Positions 20,581 through 30,274 of a stretch of 64,000 nucleotides of DNA are shown one piece after another. The DNA comes from Rugalucina vietnamica. Its lineage: Eukaryota > Mollusca > Bivalvia > Lucinida > Lucinidae. Under the pieces are notes generated by a model. It searched no databases. It was not told where the DNA came from and saw only the letters and a program-made list of their open reading frames with translations. Location: assembly GCA_964017185.1 (NCBI GenBank), contig OZ024871.1, positions 29,116,488 through 29,180,487 on the forward strand, read 5' to 3'. The first letter of the stretch is position 1; the number at the start of each line of letters is the position of its first letter. The position numbers and the translations under genes were made by a program.

Positions 20581-23563
20581 GAAAGAGCGAAGAATTATTA
20601 ATTATAAGGTGTTGCAGGATGTCGGTCTATCGTTCATTTCTAGTAGATAAAATAACGGCTTGTTTCTATAGTATTTGGTACTACATGTTTCAGTATTCAT
20701 TTGATTATTTCTCTTTAACATATAAGACGATGCCTCATATATCAGAATTAATATAATTCTAAACTGAACTTCCGAATAGACTCAACTTTTAAGATAATCA
20801 TTTTCTTTTATCATCACCAACGAGACACTTCTAAAAGAGAAGTAAAAATAAAGAAATGGAAAAAAAAGTCTAATGAGTATTGAAACTTGTAGTATGTCAT
20901 AGCTTAAGGTCTACTGGACATTTACTATTCATTTACATATACATGTATACTAAATTGAAAAAAAAATTGATGCATGTGGAATACTCTTGTGAGCAGGTTG
21001 TTATGTCATAATTAATATTATTTTCAAGAATAAAACATTTCAGGAACAACGAAGAACTGCTCTAGACTGCCACTGTGGGAAAAAATAATTATATATGGGG
21101 GACCATATTTTAAAAAAGTTACCTAATTTGTTATTGATAAAAGCAATGTATTTCTCACTTAACATTTTCTTTTTCAGAAGTTTAATGAAACCTTGAATAC
21201 ACAAATTTCTATATATAAATTTATTCTGATATATATAATACTTTGCTACGACATAAATAAAGTTTTTTAGCTTATCTTTACCAGTATATGAGAATAAAAC
21301 TTTTCTTTCCTCTAAAGAAATATCCACATTAACATTTGTTTGCAGCCATACTCTTAGTTCTCTCCAAAACTTTTTTGTCTTGGGACATGAAATAAAAAGA
21401 TGGTATATTTTTTTCTGGATGTTCCATACAATAAGTGCAATTTCCATTTTATCTATTTTGTTAATTTTATGAAGAAAGGAGTTTGTAACTAATATTTTAT
21501 TATTAATTTTATATTGGAAATCTTGTAGTTTAACCTCATGCCATTGTTTTATATTTTGAAAGTGTTTTCCACTCACTTTCATTAATGTCCCCTATTTCCT
21601 CTTGCCATTTACCTTGTGGGATATATTCGTTTATATTGACAAATGTAGCATAAAATATTCTACTTCCTTTTTTAGTTTTAATTAGTTTTTTAACATAAAT
21701 ATTACAAATGACATTCATCTTGATTTGAACAATAAATATTTTGTTATCATTGATGTGCATTTTCCAAGAATGAGAAATATTGTTTATGACCTGTTGGTAG
21801 TCTAAAAAAGTGACTTTAATGCCGTATATTGTTTTTAATTGTTCTAATGTATAAATCTCTCCTGTTTGAGATAAAATATCTGAAATCATTCTTATACCTT
21901 TGTCATGCCAGTTTTTAAAAAAGATTTTCCCTCGTCCTATATTATCATTATACCAAAGTGGTGATTCTATAATTTGATTAATGTCTTCCACAGGTACAAT
22001 TTTGCAGAATTCTGCCCAAACATGCATTAGGTCTTTCCAAAACGGGTTTTGCAATTTGTCGCTCAATTTTGAAGCAAAGTTACCACCTGCAGAAAAAAAA
22101 AAACTGAAAATCAATATTGGATAAGTTTGACCATTCACATGTCTTTGATTGCTGAAGTATTCTTCGGAGCCATGATATTTTCAATGCTTTAATAAAAGAT
22201 CTTAACTCTATCATTCTTAGGCCTGCGCAACCAATATTTCTAATTATAATCCGTCTTTTTATCCTATTTGAACCTGAATTCCATAAAAATTTATAAAACA
22301 TTTTTTCTCTTTCTTTTATCAGATCATGAGGTGGGGCTGGAAGTGATATAAAAAGGTGGACAAATTTCGACATAGCAAGAGACTTAATAACCGTTATTCT
22401 GCCAGACAGGCTTAACTTTCGTTTTGACCATTGATTGATTATGTTTTTAATTTTTACTAAAATTTCTTTAATATTTAAGTCCCAAATATTGAAATCTAAT
22501 GGTGAAAATGTAACACCAAGGACCTTTAAGGGTTCTTGTGACCAGTCTAGAGCCAGTTCATTACACAGTTTCTGAGGAGCCACAGGAAGAGCCAATCCAA
22601 AGTGCCCTTGTTTTGTCAACATTTATTTTTAAACCTGACATTATATAGAATTGCCTTAGTAATTTTATTGCCGCTTTTAAAGATTTTTCTGAACCGTCTA
22701 GTATTAACTGGGTATCATCCGCATACTGTGATAGTTTATATTCTTTACCATTTATGAATAAACCTTTAATGTCTTTGTCTTTTCTCACCATCTTACTTAA
22801 AATTTCAGCACACAGGATAAATAGATATGGGCATCCTCGTTGCAAACTGAAAGCATCTGACATAAAACCATTTTGTAAAATACATGTTTCAGATCCTTTT
22901 TGAAATAAACCATACCATTGTTTAATAGAGTTTCCAAAATTAAAATAATATAATACATCTAAAATAAAGTTCCAGGATACAGTATCGAAGGCTTTTTTCA
23001 AAATCTATAGATAAAAGCAGACCAGGTATATTCTGTCTTTTAGCTTCAAACAGTACATCATAGATCAGTCTTATATTTGCTCCTAGAAATCGACCAGCAA
23101 TGAAACCTTTTTGGCTTTCATTTATTATACTATCTAAAACTTTTTTAATTCTGTTGGATATTACAGCAGATGCAAGTTTATATACAACATTTAACAATGA
23201 AATAGGCCTCCAATTCTTTAAGTTCATTCTAGAATTGTTTGGCTTAGAAATACATGTTATAACACCCTGCTTTTGAGTAATACTTAAAGACCCTGTGCGA
23301 TAACCGTAATTTAAAGACCGTAATATGTAATGACCAATATCTATCCAGAAAAATTCATAAAACTCTACTGTAAAGCCATCGAATCCAGGACTTTTATTAT
23401 TCTTCATGTTCTTCAATGCTACACCCAATTCAGAATATTCAATCTCACCCTCCAAACTTTGTGATTCTTTATTAGATAATTTGTTATTATTTTCTCCTAA
23501 AATTGAATGTATTGAATTATTTAATATGATTTTGAGGGAATGACGACATACATGTACCATCAC
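20581..23563 (-). mobile_element. L1/Tx1-type non-LTR retrotransposon, 5'-truncated, dead
   Basis: RT and C-terminal regions are readable in four successive overlapping frames from 23563 down to 21040, with an AT-rich presumed 3' UTR below. The endonuclease and ORF1 are missing. Frameshifts and a motif deletion show the copy cannot be active. The exact 3' end is uncertain. Confidence 0.75.
21040..23563 (-). pseudogene. L1/Tx1-like reverse transcriptase, frameshifted
   Basis: Visible motifs in order are NNKSPGFDGFTVEFYEFFW, LKNWRPISLLNVVYKLAS, KGFIAGRF, motif A SIDFEK (frame shifts by one nucleotide near 23000, then KAFDTVSW), motif C SQYADDTQLILDG, LKINVDKT, LSLSGRITVIKSLAMSK, FLWNSG, and the C-terminal HLFISCPKTKKFWRELRVWL. 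In motif B the usual RGCRQGDPLSPYLF is reduced to RGC-PYLF, an in-frame loss of seven codons. Further frameshifts lie near 22600, 22100 and 21560. The motif set matches L1/Tx1-type elements. Confidence 0.85.
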
Positions 23564-23689
23564 AGCCCCGTTCTGGATTCACACAATCAAAATTTCAACC
23601 TTCATAACTTTCTTAATACTTGAGACAATGTTCATGAAATTTGATGCAAATTGTTCAACTACATAGTCTTTCATTCAAAAAGGATTTAC

Positions 23690-23775
23690 ATTACGAAAAC
23701 ATGCCCATTATATACAGAGATTTTTAAGTTGTAAAAAAATGAAAAATTTCAGTAGCAAAATGTTTGATATTTTTA
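23690..23775 (+). repeat. Fragment of the GTGGGTAC MITE family
   Basis: Left-end piece only: CGAAAACATGCCCATTATAT followed by the AAAATGAAAAATTTCAGTAG segment shared with full copies. Confidence 0.55.
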
Positions 23776-24605
23776 TTATAGCAATGGCAGATGGCAGATC
23801 AATGTGTTCGGTCGGTGGTCGTATTCTGTTGAAAGCGTGTACCGTCCAATATTTTTATTTTATTGCCTTGCTAGTGCATTCAAACAGCTTCAATGCGTCT
23901 TATGTAAGGCACAAATTGCATAACCACAGCACTGTTACTGTAACATAAAAGAAACATTTTAATGTAACATAAAGGTGCAGGTTGATGACTGCCAAACTGC
24001 TCAGCTTTCTGTCCTCCGTACTGTTTATGTGCGACGGTGCAAGTAAAAAGCTGTTGTGAAAATTATTTCACCCTGCTAGCTGAAATGTGCTTTCTGATAT
24101 GCATTTTTTGATCTGACGGCTTCAAATAGGCCATGCGATTCGAATGAAATAACCAAGAAAGTCTGAGACATATCCACCTGCTTCATGTGACAAACTGTCT
24201 TATGTAACTGGATAGCACTTTGATAATATTTACAACACCCTGTATACGCGTGGTTCATCATTTGTCACCGTCAAAGTTTCGGTATATACAGGAATCATTC
24301 ATTGTTCCTTCATTGTTGTTTCACACCATCAAAAGACAATGATGAACTCAAGCCGACTTTTGTACAGTGAAGTCTTAACCCATTTAGGTTGGAGATCGTT
24401 TCAAATGATGATGATGGATTCGTGCAATTAGCGAATTTAATCGGTTTTGTGTCTCTGGTAACATGTTATTGTTGCTGTTTCTTAAAACATGTCTGGTTTA
24501 AAAACGAAGCATATCATATGGGATTGATTATCTTTCTAAATTAAAAAAAGAAAAAAAAAACACTCATGTTGTATCTTTATTCCCTAAGTTGGATTCAGAG
24601 TCTGT
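23776..24605. other. Stretch without recognisable gene
   Basis: No ORF above ~70 aa, no tandem repeat and no match to other parts of the window noticed. Confidence 0.4.
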
Positions 24606-24609
24606 ACCA

Positions 24610-24892
24610 TTAAGAAAACTTGCCCATGCAATATAAAGATATACAGGGATTTTTTTTTTCAGCATTAAAAATTGAAAACTTCATTGGAAATTTTTTGATA
24701 ATTTTAATATGCTTGCTCAAAACATTGACTGTGGGTACAAGTTAGAATGAGGTGGTTTAAACTTTAACGGGTACCCACAATCTATCAGTTTGGAACAAAA
24801 ATAAGATAAATAGGTATACCACTGCAAACCCCAGTTTTTCTGAAGTGGGGTCTAAGGGGGTATTCATTACACAGACATGTTTTCCTGATGAC
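24610..24892 (+). mobile_element. MITE copy 3 (GTGGGTAC family)
   Basis: Begins GAAAACTTGCCCATGCAATA and ends ACACAGACATGTTTTCCTGA. The core has GTGGGTACAAGTTAGAATG and GGGTACCCACAATCTAT. Confidence 0.65.
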
Positions 24893-25125
24893 TAGCGGTC
24901 ACCTAGAAAATTATAAATTTTAGGAAAAATAATTAATGTTTTAAATCATATGTATTTCTAAAATCACACTTTTGAATGTTATACTGAGAGTTTCCATCCA
25001 AAAGATAATCCAGAAACATCCAGTTATTTTATTGTCGGTAACGTAACCAACCACCACTTTATGAGTTCCTAAGTGTAGTCATCAACTGTTAATTAATATT
25101 GTTTTATTACGTATGCCCGCCATTT
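24893..25125. repeat. Dispersed repeat, second copy at 45.46 kb
   Basis: AATCCAGAAACATCCAGT, TTATTTTATTG and ACCACTTTATGAGTTC recur in slightly altered form at about 45455-45600. The same GCGGTCA lead-in is present in both. Class unknown. Confidence 0.5.
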
Positions 25126-25303
25126 GCATTGGCCACCACTTGTGATTGGCGTGTTTAAGGCCAAATGACTAGATTGGTTTGGGATATTTTTAAAACATTA
25201 TTCCTGTTGGAAGTTTTGTTATAACTGAACTACGAGGTTTAACAGAAAAGGATGTCATGTGAGGCCAGAATTGCCATACAAGTCTCTCAGTAAGCCCATG
25301 TCA

Positions 25304-25582
25304 TTGCGAAAACTTACCCATGCAATATACAGAATTTTTTTCTTATGTAAAAATGAAAATTTTCAGTAGAAAAATTTTTGATATTTTTCTTATTTTTGCT
25401 CGAAACATAGATTGTGGGTACACATTAAAACCGCCGAGCCGAGGCCGTTCTAACAAGTACCAACAATCTATGTTTTGGAACAAAAATAAGTAAAATAGGT
25501 TTACCCCTGCAAACCCCATTTTTTTCTATGAAAGTGAGGTTTAAGGGGGTATACATTATACAGACCTGTTTTCCTGATGATA
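25304..25582 (+). mobile_element. MITE copy 4 (GTGGGTAC family)
   Basis: Begins GCGAAAACTTACCCATGCAA and ends ATACAGACCTGTTTTCCTGA. The core is GTGGGTACACATTAAAACCG ... GAGGCCGTTCTAACAAGTAC. Confidence 0.65.
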
Positions 25583-25617
25583 TAAAAGCTTCAGAAATAT
25601 TAAATTTAACTAGAACT

Positions 25618-27035
25618 TGTTTTCTATGTGAAAACTGATGTCTCCCCCCTTTCTAATTGCATGTCCAAAACATGCAAGCAAGAGTTATAGTTCATGTGCA
25701 TCACAAATCCTGTCATTCTGTTTTATAAGTGTATCAGGTTTCAGGTGTACTAGATTTACTAGTTAGAGATTCACCACGAGGACCGAAGAACTAACTAAAT
25801 GTTATGAATCACTGCAGAAGCTGAGGGTGAGGTTACGGCCGTGTAAAATCGATTTAAACCCGCCAGTAACTTTGTGTTACTGATCGTTCCAAGTCGATAC
25901 TTCTGTGGTGATTATTTTTGTTTTATGTCTTGGTGTTTAAAATATTTTTGTGCTGTTGGCGCCTTATGTATGTTTGCATATTTTTAGTTAAGGTAACTGA
26001 GTGGCCACCTATTGGGAAAATAGCTGCTCATTCGGCTTACGAAATGTTTTCATGGTATAAGTACCTGATTGTTAGTTTGGTTTTTTCCCACCTTGGTTTT
26101 TGGAGTGGGAGTCTTTTTCTGAATGCGCCTTTTCCTGATCTTTGCCTACTTGTACTTTTTCATTGAAATATATCTTACCGTTTTTTATTTATAGAGCAGA
26201 CACGAAATTGTATGGAAAATAATCAAAGGAAAATAACTCCAAAAATACACAAGCAAGAGTTATAATTCTTGTGCATGACACATCGACTCATTGTGCTTTA
26301 TAAGTGTGCCAATTTTCATTGAAATATCTCTTTCCATTTTAAGTTATAGAGCGGACACGAAATTGTATGGAAAATAAAGGGAAATAACTCCAAAAAAAAC
26401 AAGCAAATATAATATAAAGAGTTATAATTCTTGTACATGACACATCCTCTCATTGTGCTTTATAAGTGTATCAAGTTTCATTGAAATATCTCTTATGGTT
26501 TTTGAGTTATACAGCGGACAAGAAATTGTATGGAAAATAATCAAAGGGAAATAACTCCATAGATATGCAAGCAAGAGTTATGGTTCTTCAGCATGACACA
26601 CCATCTCATTGTGCTTTATAAGTGTACCAAGTTTCATTGAAATATCTCTTTTGGTTTCTGAGTTATAGAGCAGACACAAAATTGTATGGAAGATAATCAA
26701 AGGGAAATAACTCCAAAGATATGCAAGCAAGAGTAATGGTTCTTTAGCATGACACATCATCTCATCGTGCTTGATAAGTGTACCAAAGTTCATTGAAATA
26801 TCTCTTACCATTTCGAGTTTTAGAGCGGACACGAAATTGTATGGAAAATAATCAAAGGTATTTAACTCCAAAGATATGAAAGCAAGAGTTATGGTTCTTG
26901 TGCATGACACATCATCTCATCATGCTTTAAAGATGTATCAAATTTCACTGAAATATCTTTGATGGTTTTCGAGTTATAGAGCGGACAAGATTTGTGACGG
27001 ACAGACAGACAGATGGATGGACAGACGGACGGCAG
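25618..27035. repeat. Tandem repeat, ~158-bp unit, ~6 copies, interrupted once
   Basis: The marker ATAGAGC(G/A)GACACGAAATTG or a near variant recurs near 26189, 26344, 26505, 26664, 26819 and 26976. The phrase ATGCAAGCAAGAGTTAT links them. A partial unit at 25650-25740 is cut off from the rest by an insertion of about 420 bp (about 25745-26165) that includes the dispersed repeat at 25985. The array ends in a GACGGACAGACAGACAGATGG-type microsatellite (26997-27033), as in pearl-like elements. Confidence 0.7.
25985..26155 (+). repeat. Dispersed ~160-bp repeat, paired with 16.96-17.12 kb
   Basis: See the shared runs listed for 16962-17120. The small hydrophobic ORF here is a by-product. Confidence 0.6.
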
Positions 27036-27500
27036 ACGGATGCACAGGGAAAAACAATCTCATGAAGGGTCGGGAGCCATACTGATCTGTGTTTTTGAAA
27101 GTGAAAATGTTAACATATATGCTAATTTCAGTACCCAGGAAGCTGATTCTGTTACTAAGGTAACGTTTTTCACAACCCCATATGAGTGGTAACTGTCCAG
27201 TCAACATGCTTGTTTCTAAGCACTGTTCTTTGATGGGCTTCCGTCTCATCATGATATTTGAGAAGCAAATTAAAGTGACATTGCAGATGTTCAAATTGGT
27301 GCAATTTCGGACTTTCTATCATGTTTCACTTGACCTTGATGGTGAAGTGAATTTACCTGTTTATAACGGCAATGATATGGTAATTTGAAGGTAATTTGAA
27401 GGTAATTTGAAGGTGACTGCTTAGAACTTTGGGTGAGTGTATATAAAATTTATTTTCCTTTTTCTTTTTGTTTTGTTTCCTTTTTTTTTTTTCTTTTTTT
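27036..27500. other. Non-coding stretch 3' of ELAC2
   Basis: It includes a short direct repeat GGTAATTTGAA (three copies, 27379-27411) and pyrimidine-rich tracts from 27455. No gene recognised. Confidence 0.4.
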
Positions 27501-28085
27501 TTCAGAGTCTGTTTTATCATTTAATGCAGGTGTATCATTGAATAGGTCACTAAATAATACTCTCAAGCACACTGCAGTCTTAAGCAAGCTTATCATTCTG
27601 TGTCTTATTGCACAATATCTTTTCTACTTTATTCCCTATATCACTGAAGTCACAGAAATTCTGATTCTGTTCCAATATTTGTTGATAACGCATTGGTTTC
27701 AGAGTCTGTTTTATCACCCCATGTCTTTGAGCAATTCACTATCTCTTACACATTGCAGTGTATTGGCCTCACGCATCTGTTTTTCAGGATTTTCATACTT
27801 TATTTTCCTGTCATTTGATGCTTCTAATGCTGTAGATTCTACCTTCATACTTCACTTTTTTTTCTTCTTCTTTTTTTTTTTTTTTATTTTTCAGAGTCTG
27901 TTGTATCAACCATGTATATGCTTCTTTGATCTTTTTACTATCTCTGACACCTGGCTTCTGTTTTTCACTCCAAGTATTTATCATATCTTGTATTTCTAAA
28001 GCACTGTATTCAGTATTTTCCGACTTTATTTTCTTATCATTTGACCCTTCTGCTGCTGCAGATTCTATCTCATCACTTGATACAT
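27500..28085. repeat. ~194-bp tandem repeat covering the ELAC2 C-terminal coding end
   Basis: AGAGTCTGTT(T/G)TATCA begins copies near 27504, 27701 and 27893. The third copy is inside the last ELAC2 exon, the second contains the stop codon region, and the first lies wholly 3' of it. Copies are diverged. Pyrimidine tracts of unequal length mark the joins. Confidence 0.6.
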
Positions 28086-28269
28086 CCAGCTCAGAGCTAC
28101 TTCCAACATGGAACATATTCTGGAGTATATCGTAGTCAAGAGTTTCAGTTGCTGGTTTCTTTGTTGTGATTATCTTTTCCCATCTTTTTGACTTATTGAT
28201 ATAACTCTTGAAGACCACTTTGAGAGTTGGTATGAGTCTTGCTAGCACATGAAGATCAGCTAAGGTAAC
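27811..28269 (-). CDS. ELAC2: ELAC2 last exon
   Basis: The acceptor is TTTATTTACAG before GTTACC. It begins VTLADLHVLARLIPTLKVVF, matching the ELAC2 region after AFDHMKV that ends in a PKLIPPLKALF-like stretch. The rest is a charged tail (DVSSDEIESAAAEGSNDKK, then a Lys/Glu run from a poly(A) tract), like the acidic/basic tails of other ELAC2 proteins. The frame closes with TGA at 27811-27813, and an AATAAA lies only 7 nt further on (27799-27804, minus strand). The tail is part of a diverged tandem duplication. One frame over, the second copy reads VESTALEASNDRKIKYEN, echoing IESAAAEGSNDKKIKSEN, so the present stop may result from slippage in the poly(A) tract. Confidence 0.78.
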   Translation of the reverse strand, partial: VTLADLHVLARLIPTLKVVFKSYINKSKRWEKIITTKKPATETLDYDILQNMFHVGSSSELDVSSDEIESAAAEGSNDKKIKSENTEYSALEIQDMINTWSEKQKPGVRDSKKIKEAYTWLIQQTLKNKKKKKEEEKKVKYEGRIYSIRSIK

Positions 28270-28894
28270 CTGTAAATAAACCAGAAGATCCATGGTCCTG
28301 ATATCGCTCACCTGAGATTTGGTCTTTGATATATGACCTTTGGCTAAGGTCATGTTCGTCAAGTTAAAAAGTAAACTTGACCTTGAATACTCACATAATT
28401 ATTAACACTGTAAGCTGTCTGTATCTACCAATTTTCAGGGCACAGGCTACTATACTTTCAGTAAAATCCAATGTTTCCACTTTTCCCCATTCAAAAGCCT
28501 ATGTAACAATATTTGACCTTGCTGTTTATTAGGTCAGAGTCCAAGGTCATGATTTATACAAACTATGATGGCCAGAATTCTAGATGCTACATACCCAGTT
28601 TCACCAATTCCAGAAAAGAAGATTAGTTTAAGGTTTTTACCATATATGGGCATGGTGGCCATCTTGGTCATGTGACCTGGACAATTTATACCACTTTGGT
28701 TCCCCCTTACTTTCATTTGATAGATACAGACAACATATTGTCATAATTGAGCTAATGAAGTGGTGTGAGTATTCATAGACATGTTTTTTTTCTTTACCTT
28801 GGCCAAAGGTCATTTACATGTTAAATGTATAACTTAATTTTCTCAGAAACCAATCAAAGCCAAATTTTATAATAGTATCCTTCGGAATACTGTT

Positions 28895-29040
28895 CTTATT
28901 TTTGCTGCAAAACATAGATTGTGGGCATTTGTTAGAACCATCTCATCAAGGCAATTCTAACATGTACCCACCATCAATGTTTTGAGCAAAGATTTGGAAA
29001 ACATCAAATTTTTTCAACTGATTTTTTTTTTTCACAACCG
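28895..29040 (+). repeat. Fragment of the GTGGGTAC MITE family
   Basis: Core only: AAAACATAGATTGTGGGCAT, AGAACCATCTC and ACATGTACCCACCATCAATG, followed by GTTTTGAGCAAA. Confidence 0.55.
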
Positions 29041-29554
29041 AAAATAAACCCCTGTTCATAGCATACATGTAGACATGTTTATGTAATGTTTGCAATGGGG
29101 GCCTTTGTGGCTGCCATTTCAAATATCAATTTCTTATATTTTTAGCATGGAGAAACATTGTTGGAAAATTTTATTTGTTCCTAACAAATCTGACTAACAA
29201 TTGCTATTGATATTTCACTATAGTTTTGATTTATTGATGACCATTTTGGCACATTGGGGGCAATGACAGAGCTGAATAATACATGTAATTATTGGCAGTG
29301 TAGAGAGAGTTAATACTGTATACAGTGATCTCTACATCAATTTTCATGTTTACAAACAAAATTTAGCAAAAGAAAAAGTAAACACTACAGACAAAAATGA
29401 AAATGCCGTATTCATTCTAATTGGCGCACAGTGCACTTTACTTTTCAAAATGGCTTTAAGTTAAAGTAACAAAATATCTTTCTCATAAGCGCACACTACG
29501 AAGGAAAACAACACATAAACTGCTGAATCAACCATGTCAAAAACATCGATGATT

Positions 29555-29791
29555 TGAGCCTCGACGCGAGAAAACCTGTCTTCGGGGTTTCCGACCAGGT
29601 CCGACACAAACCGGCCTGTACAAGCTCAGAAAAGAGCTAGAAGCTTGAAATTTCGGATTTAAGTAGAAGAGGAATTGTACTATCCGAGTAGCGAAAACAA
29701 AGGCGCTGATCAGCTTCGCAGTTACTGCGAAGCTGATCTGCGCCTTTGTTTTCGCATATGCAATAATCCGGTTTTCTCACGATGCGGCTCA
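29555..29791. mobile_element. Hairpin MITE, copy 1 (TGAGCC family)
   Basis: The ends TGAGCCTCGACGCGAGAAAA and TTTTCTCACGATGCGGCTCA are inverted repeats. The centre (29691-29754) is a near-perfect hairpin with ~32-bp arms (GCGAAAACAAAGGCGC ... GCGCCTTTGTTTTCGC). It is non-coding. A second copy is at 33.80 kb, and end fragments are near 13.71 and 30.17 kb. Confidence 0.75.
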
Positions 29792-30003
29792 TTTCATTTA
29801 AATGCTAAAATCATTGCAGACCTAAATAATGCAAAATCATTGTAAATCATTATAGCAGCTATTATAGTATTAATGTGTTAAATTGGTAAAAATACAAATA
29901 TGTTAGTCCAGCAAGGTGCACTTTTGCACATAGTTTTCGGAAACGACGAGACTGTGTGCTTATTGGAGCATAGGCCCTAATTAGCAAACATAATAATCCA
30001 TAC

Positions 30004-30148
30004 CCTCATGAGATCAAAAGCAACAGCTACATTCTTTGGCATTTTTCTTGGGAAGACAGGAATTGTCTCATATCTCTGACTGAAGTGGGTCAAAACTGTA
30101 AATTTAGCTCCCATTTCTCTGCCCACCTCGATTGCTTCAGACATAGTG
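30004..30148 (-). CDS. ELAC2: ELAC2 exon with the HFSQRY metal-ligand motif
   Basis: The acceptor is TTTTTTAACAG before CACTATG, and the donor is CATGAGG before GTATGG. It encodes TMSEAIEVGREMGAKFTVLT and then HFSQRYETIPVF and AVAFDLMR. In RNase Z the His of HFSQRY binds a catalytic zinc. The preceding Ser codon is split across the intron (AG + C), which restores the family's conserved THS. Confidence 0.85.
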
Positions 30149-30274
30149 CTGTTAAAAAATAGATAAATTATATGAGCCCCGATGCAAGAAAATGGGTCTT
30201 CAAGTTTACAACCAGGTCTGACACAAACTGACCTGTACAGTCACAGGAATTTCTAATTTAATGACTCTCGATAC

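Larger units (their letters stand above)
28270..30003 (-). other. ELAC2 intron (1.7 kb)
   Basis: A pearl-type repeat end (CCAGAAGATCCATGG with GCTCACCTGAG, 28281-28314) lies 11 bp from the acceptor. A GTGGGTAC-family fragment is at about 28895-29040 and the hairpin MITE at 29555-29791. The remainder is AT-rich without ORFs. Confidence 0.6.

Noticed and set aside
27433-27999. 188-aa plus-strand Phe/Ser-rich ORF
   Set aside because: Antisense to the ELAC2 tail and its duplicated copies; composition comes from pyrimidine tracts.
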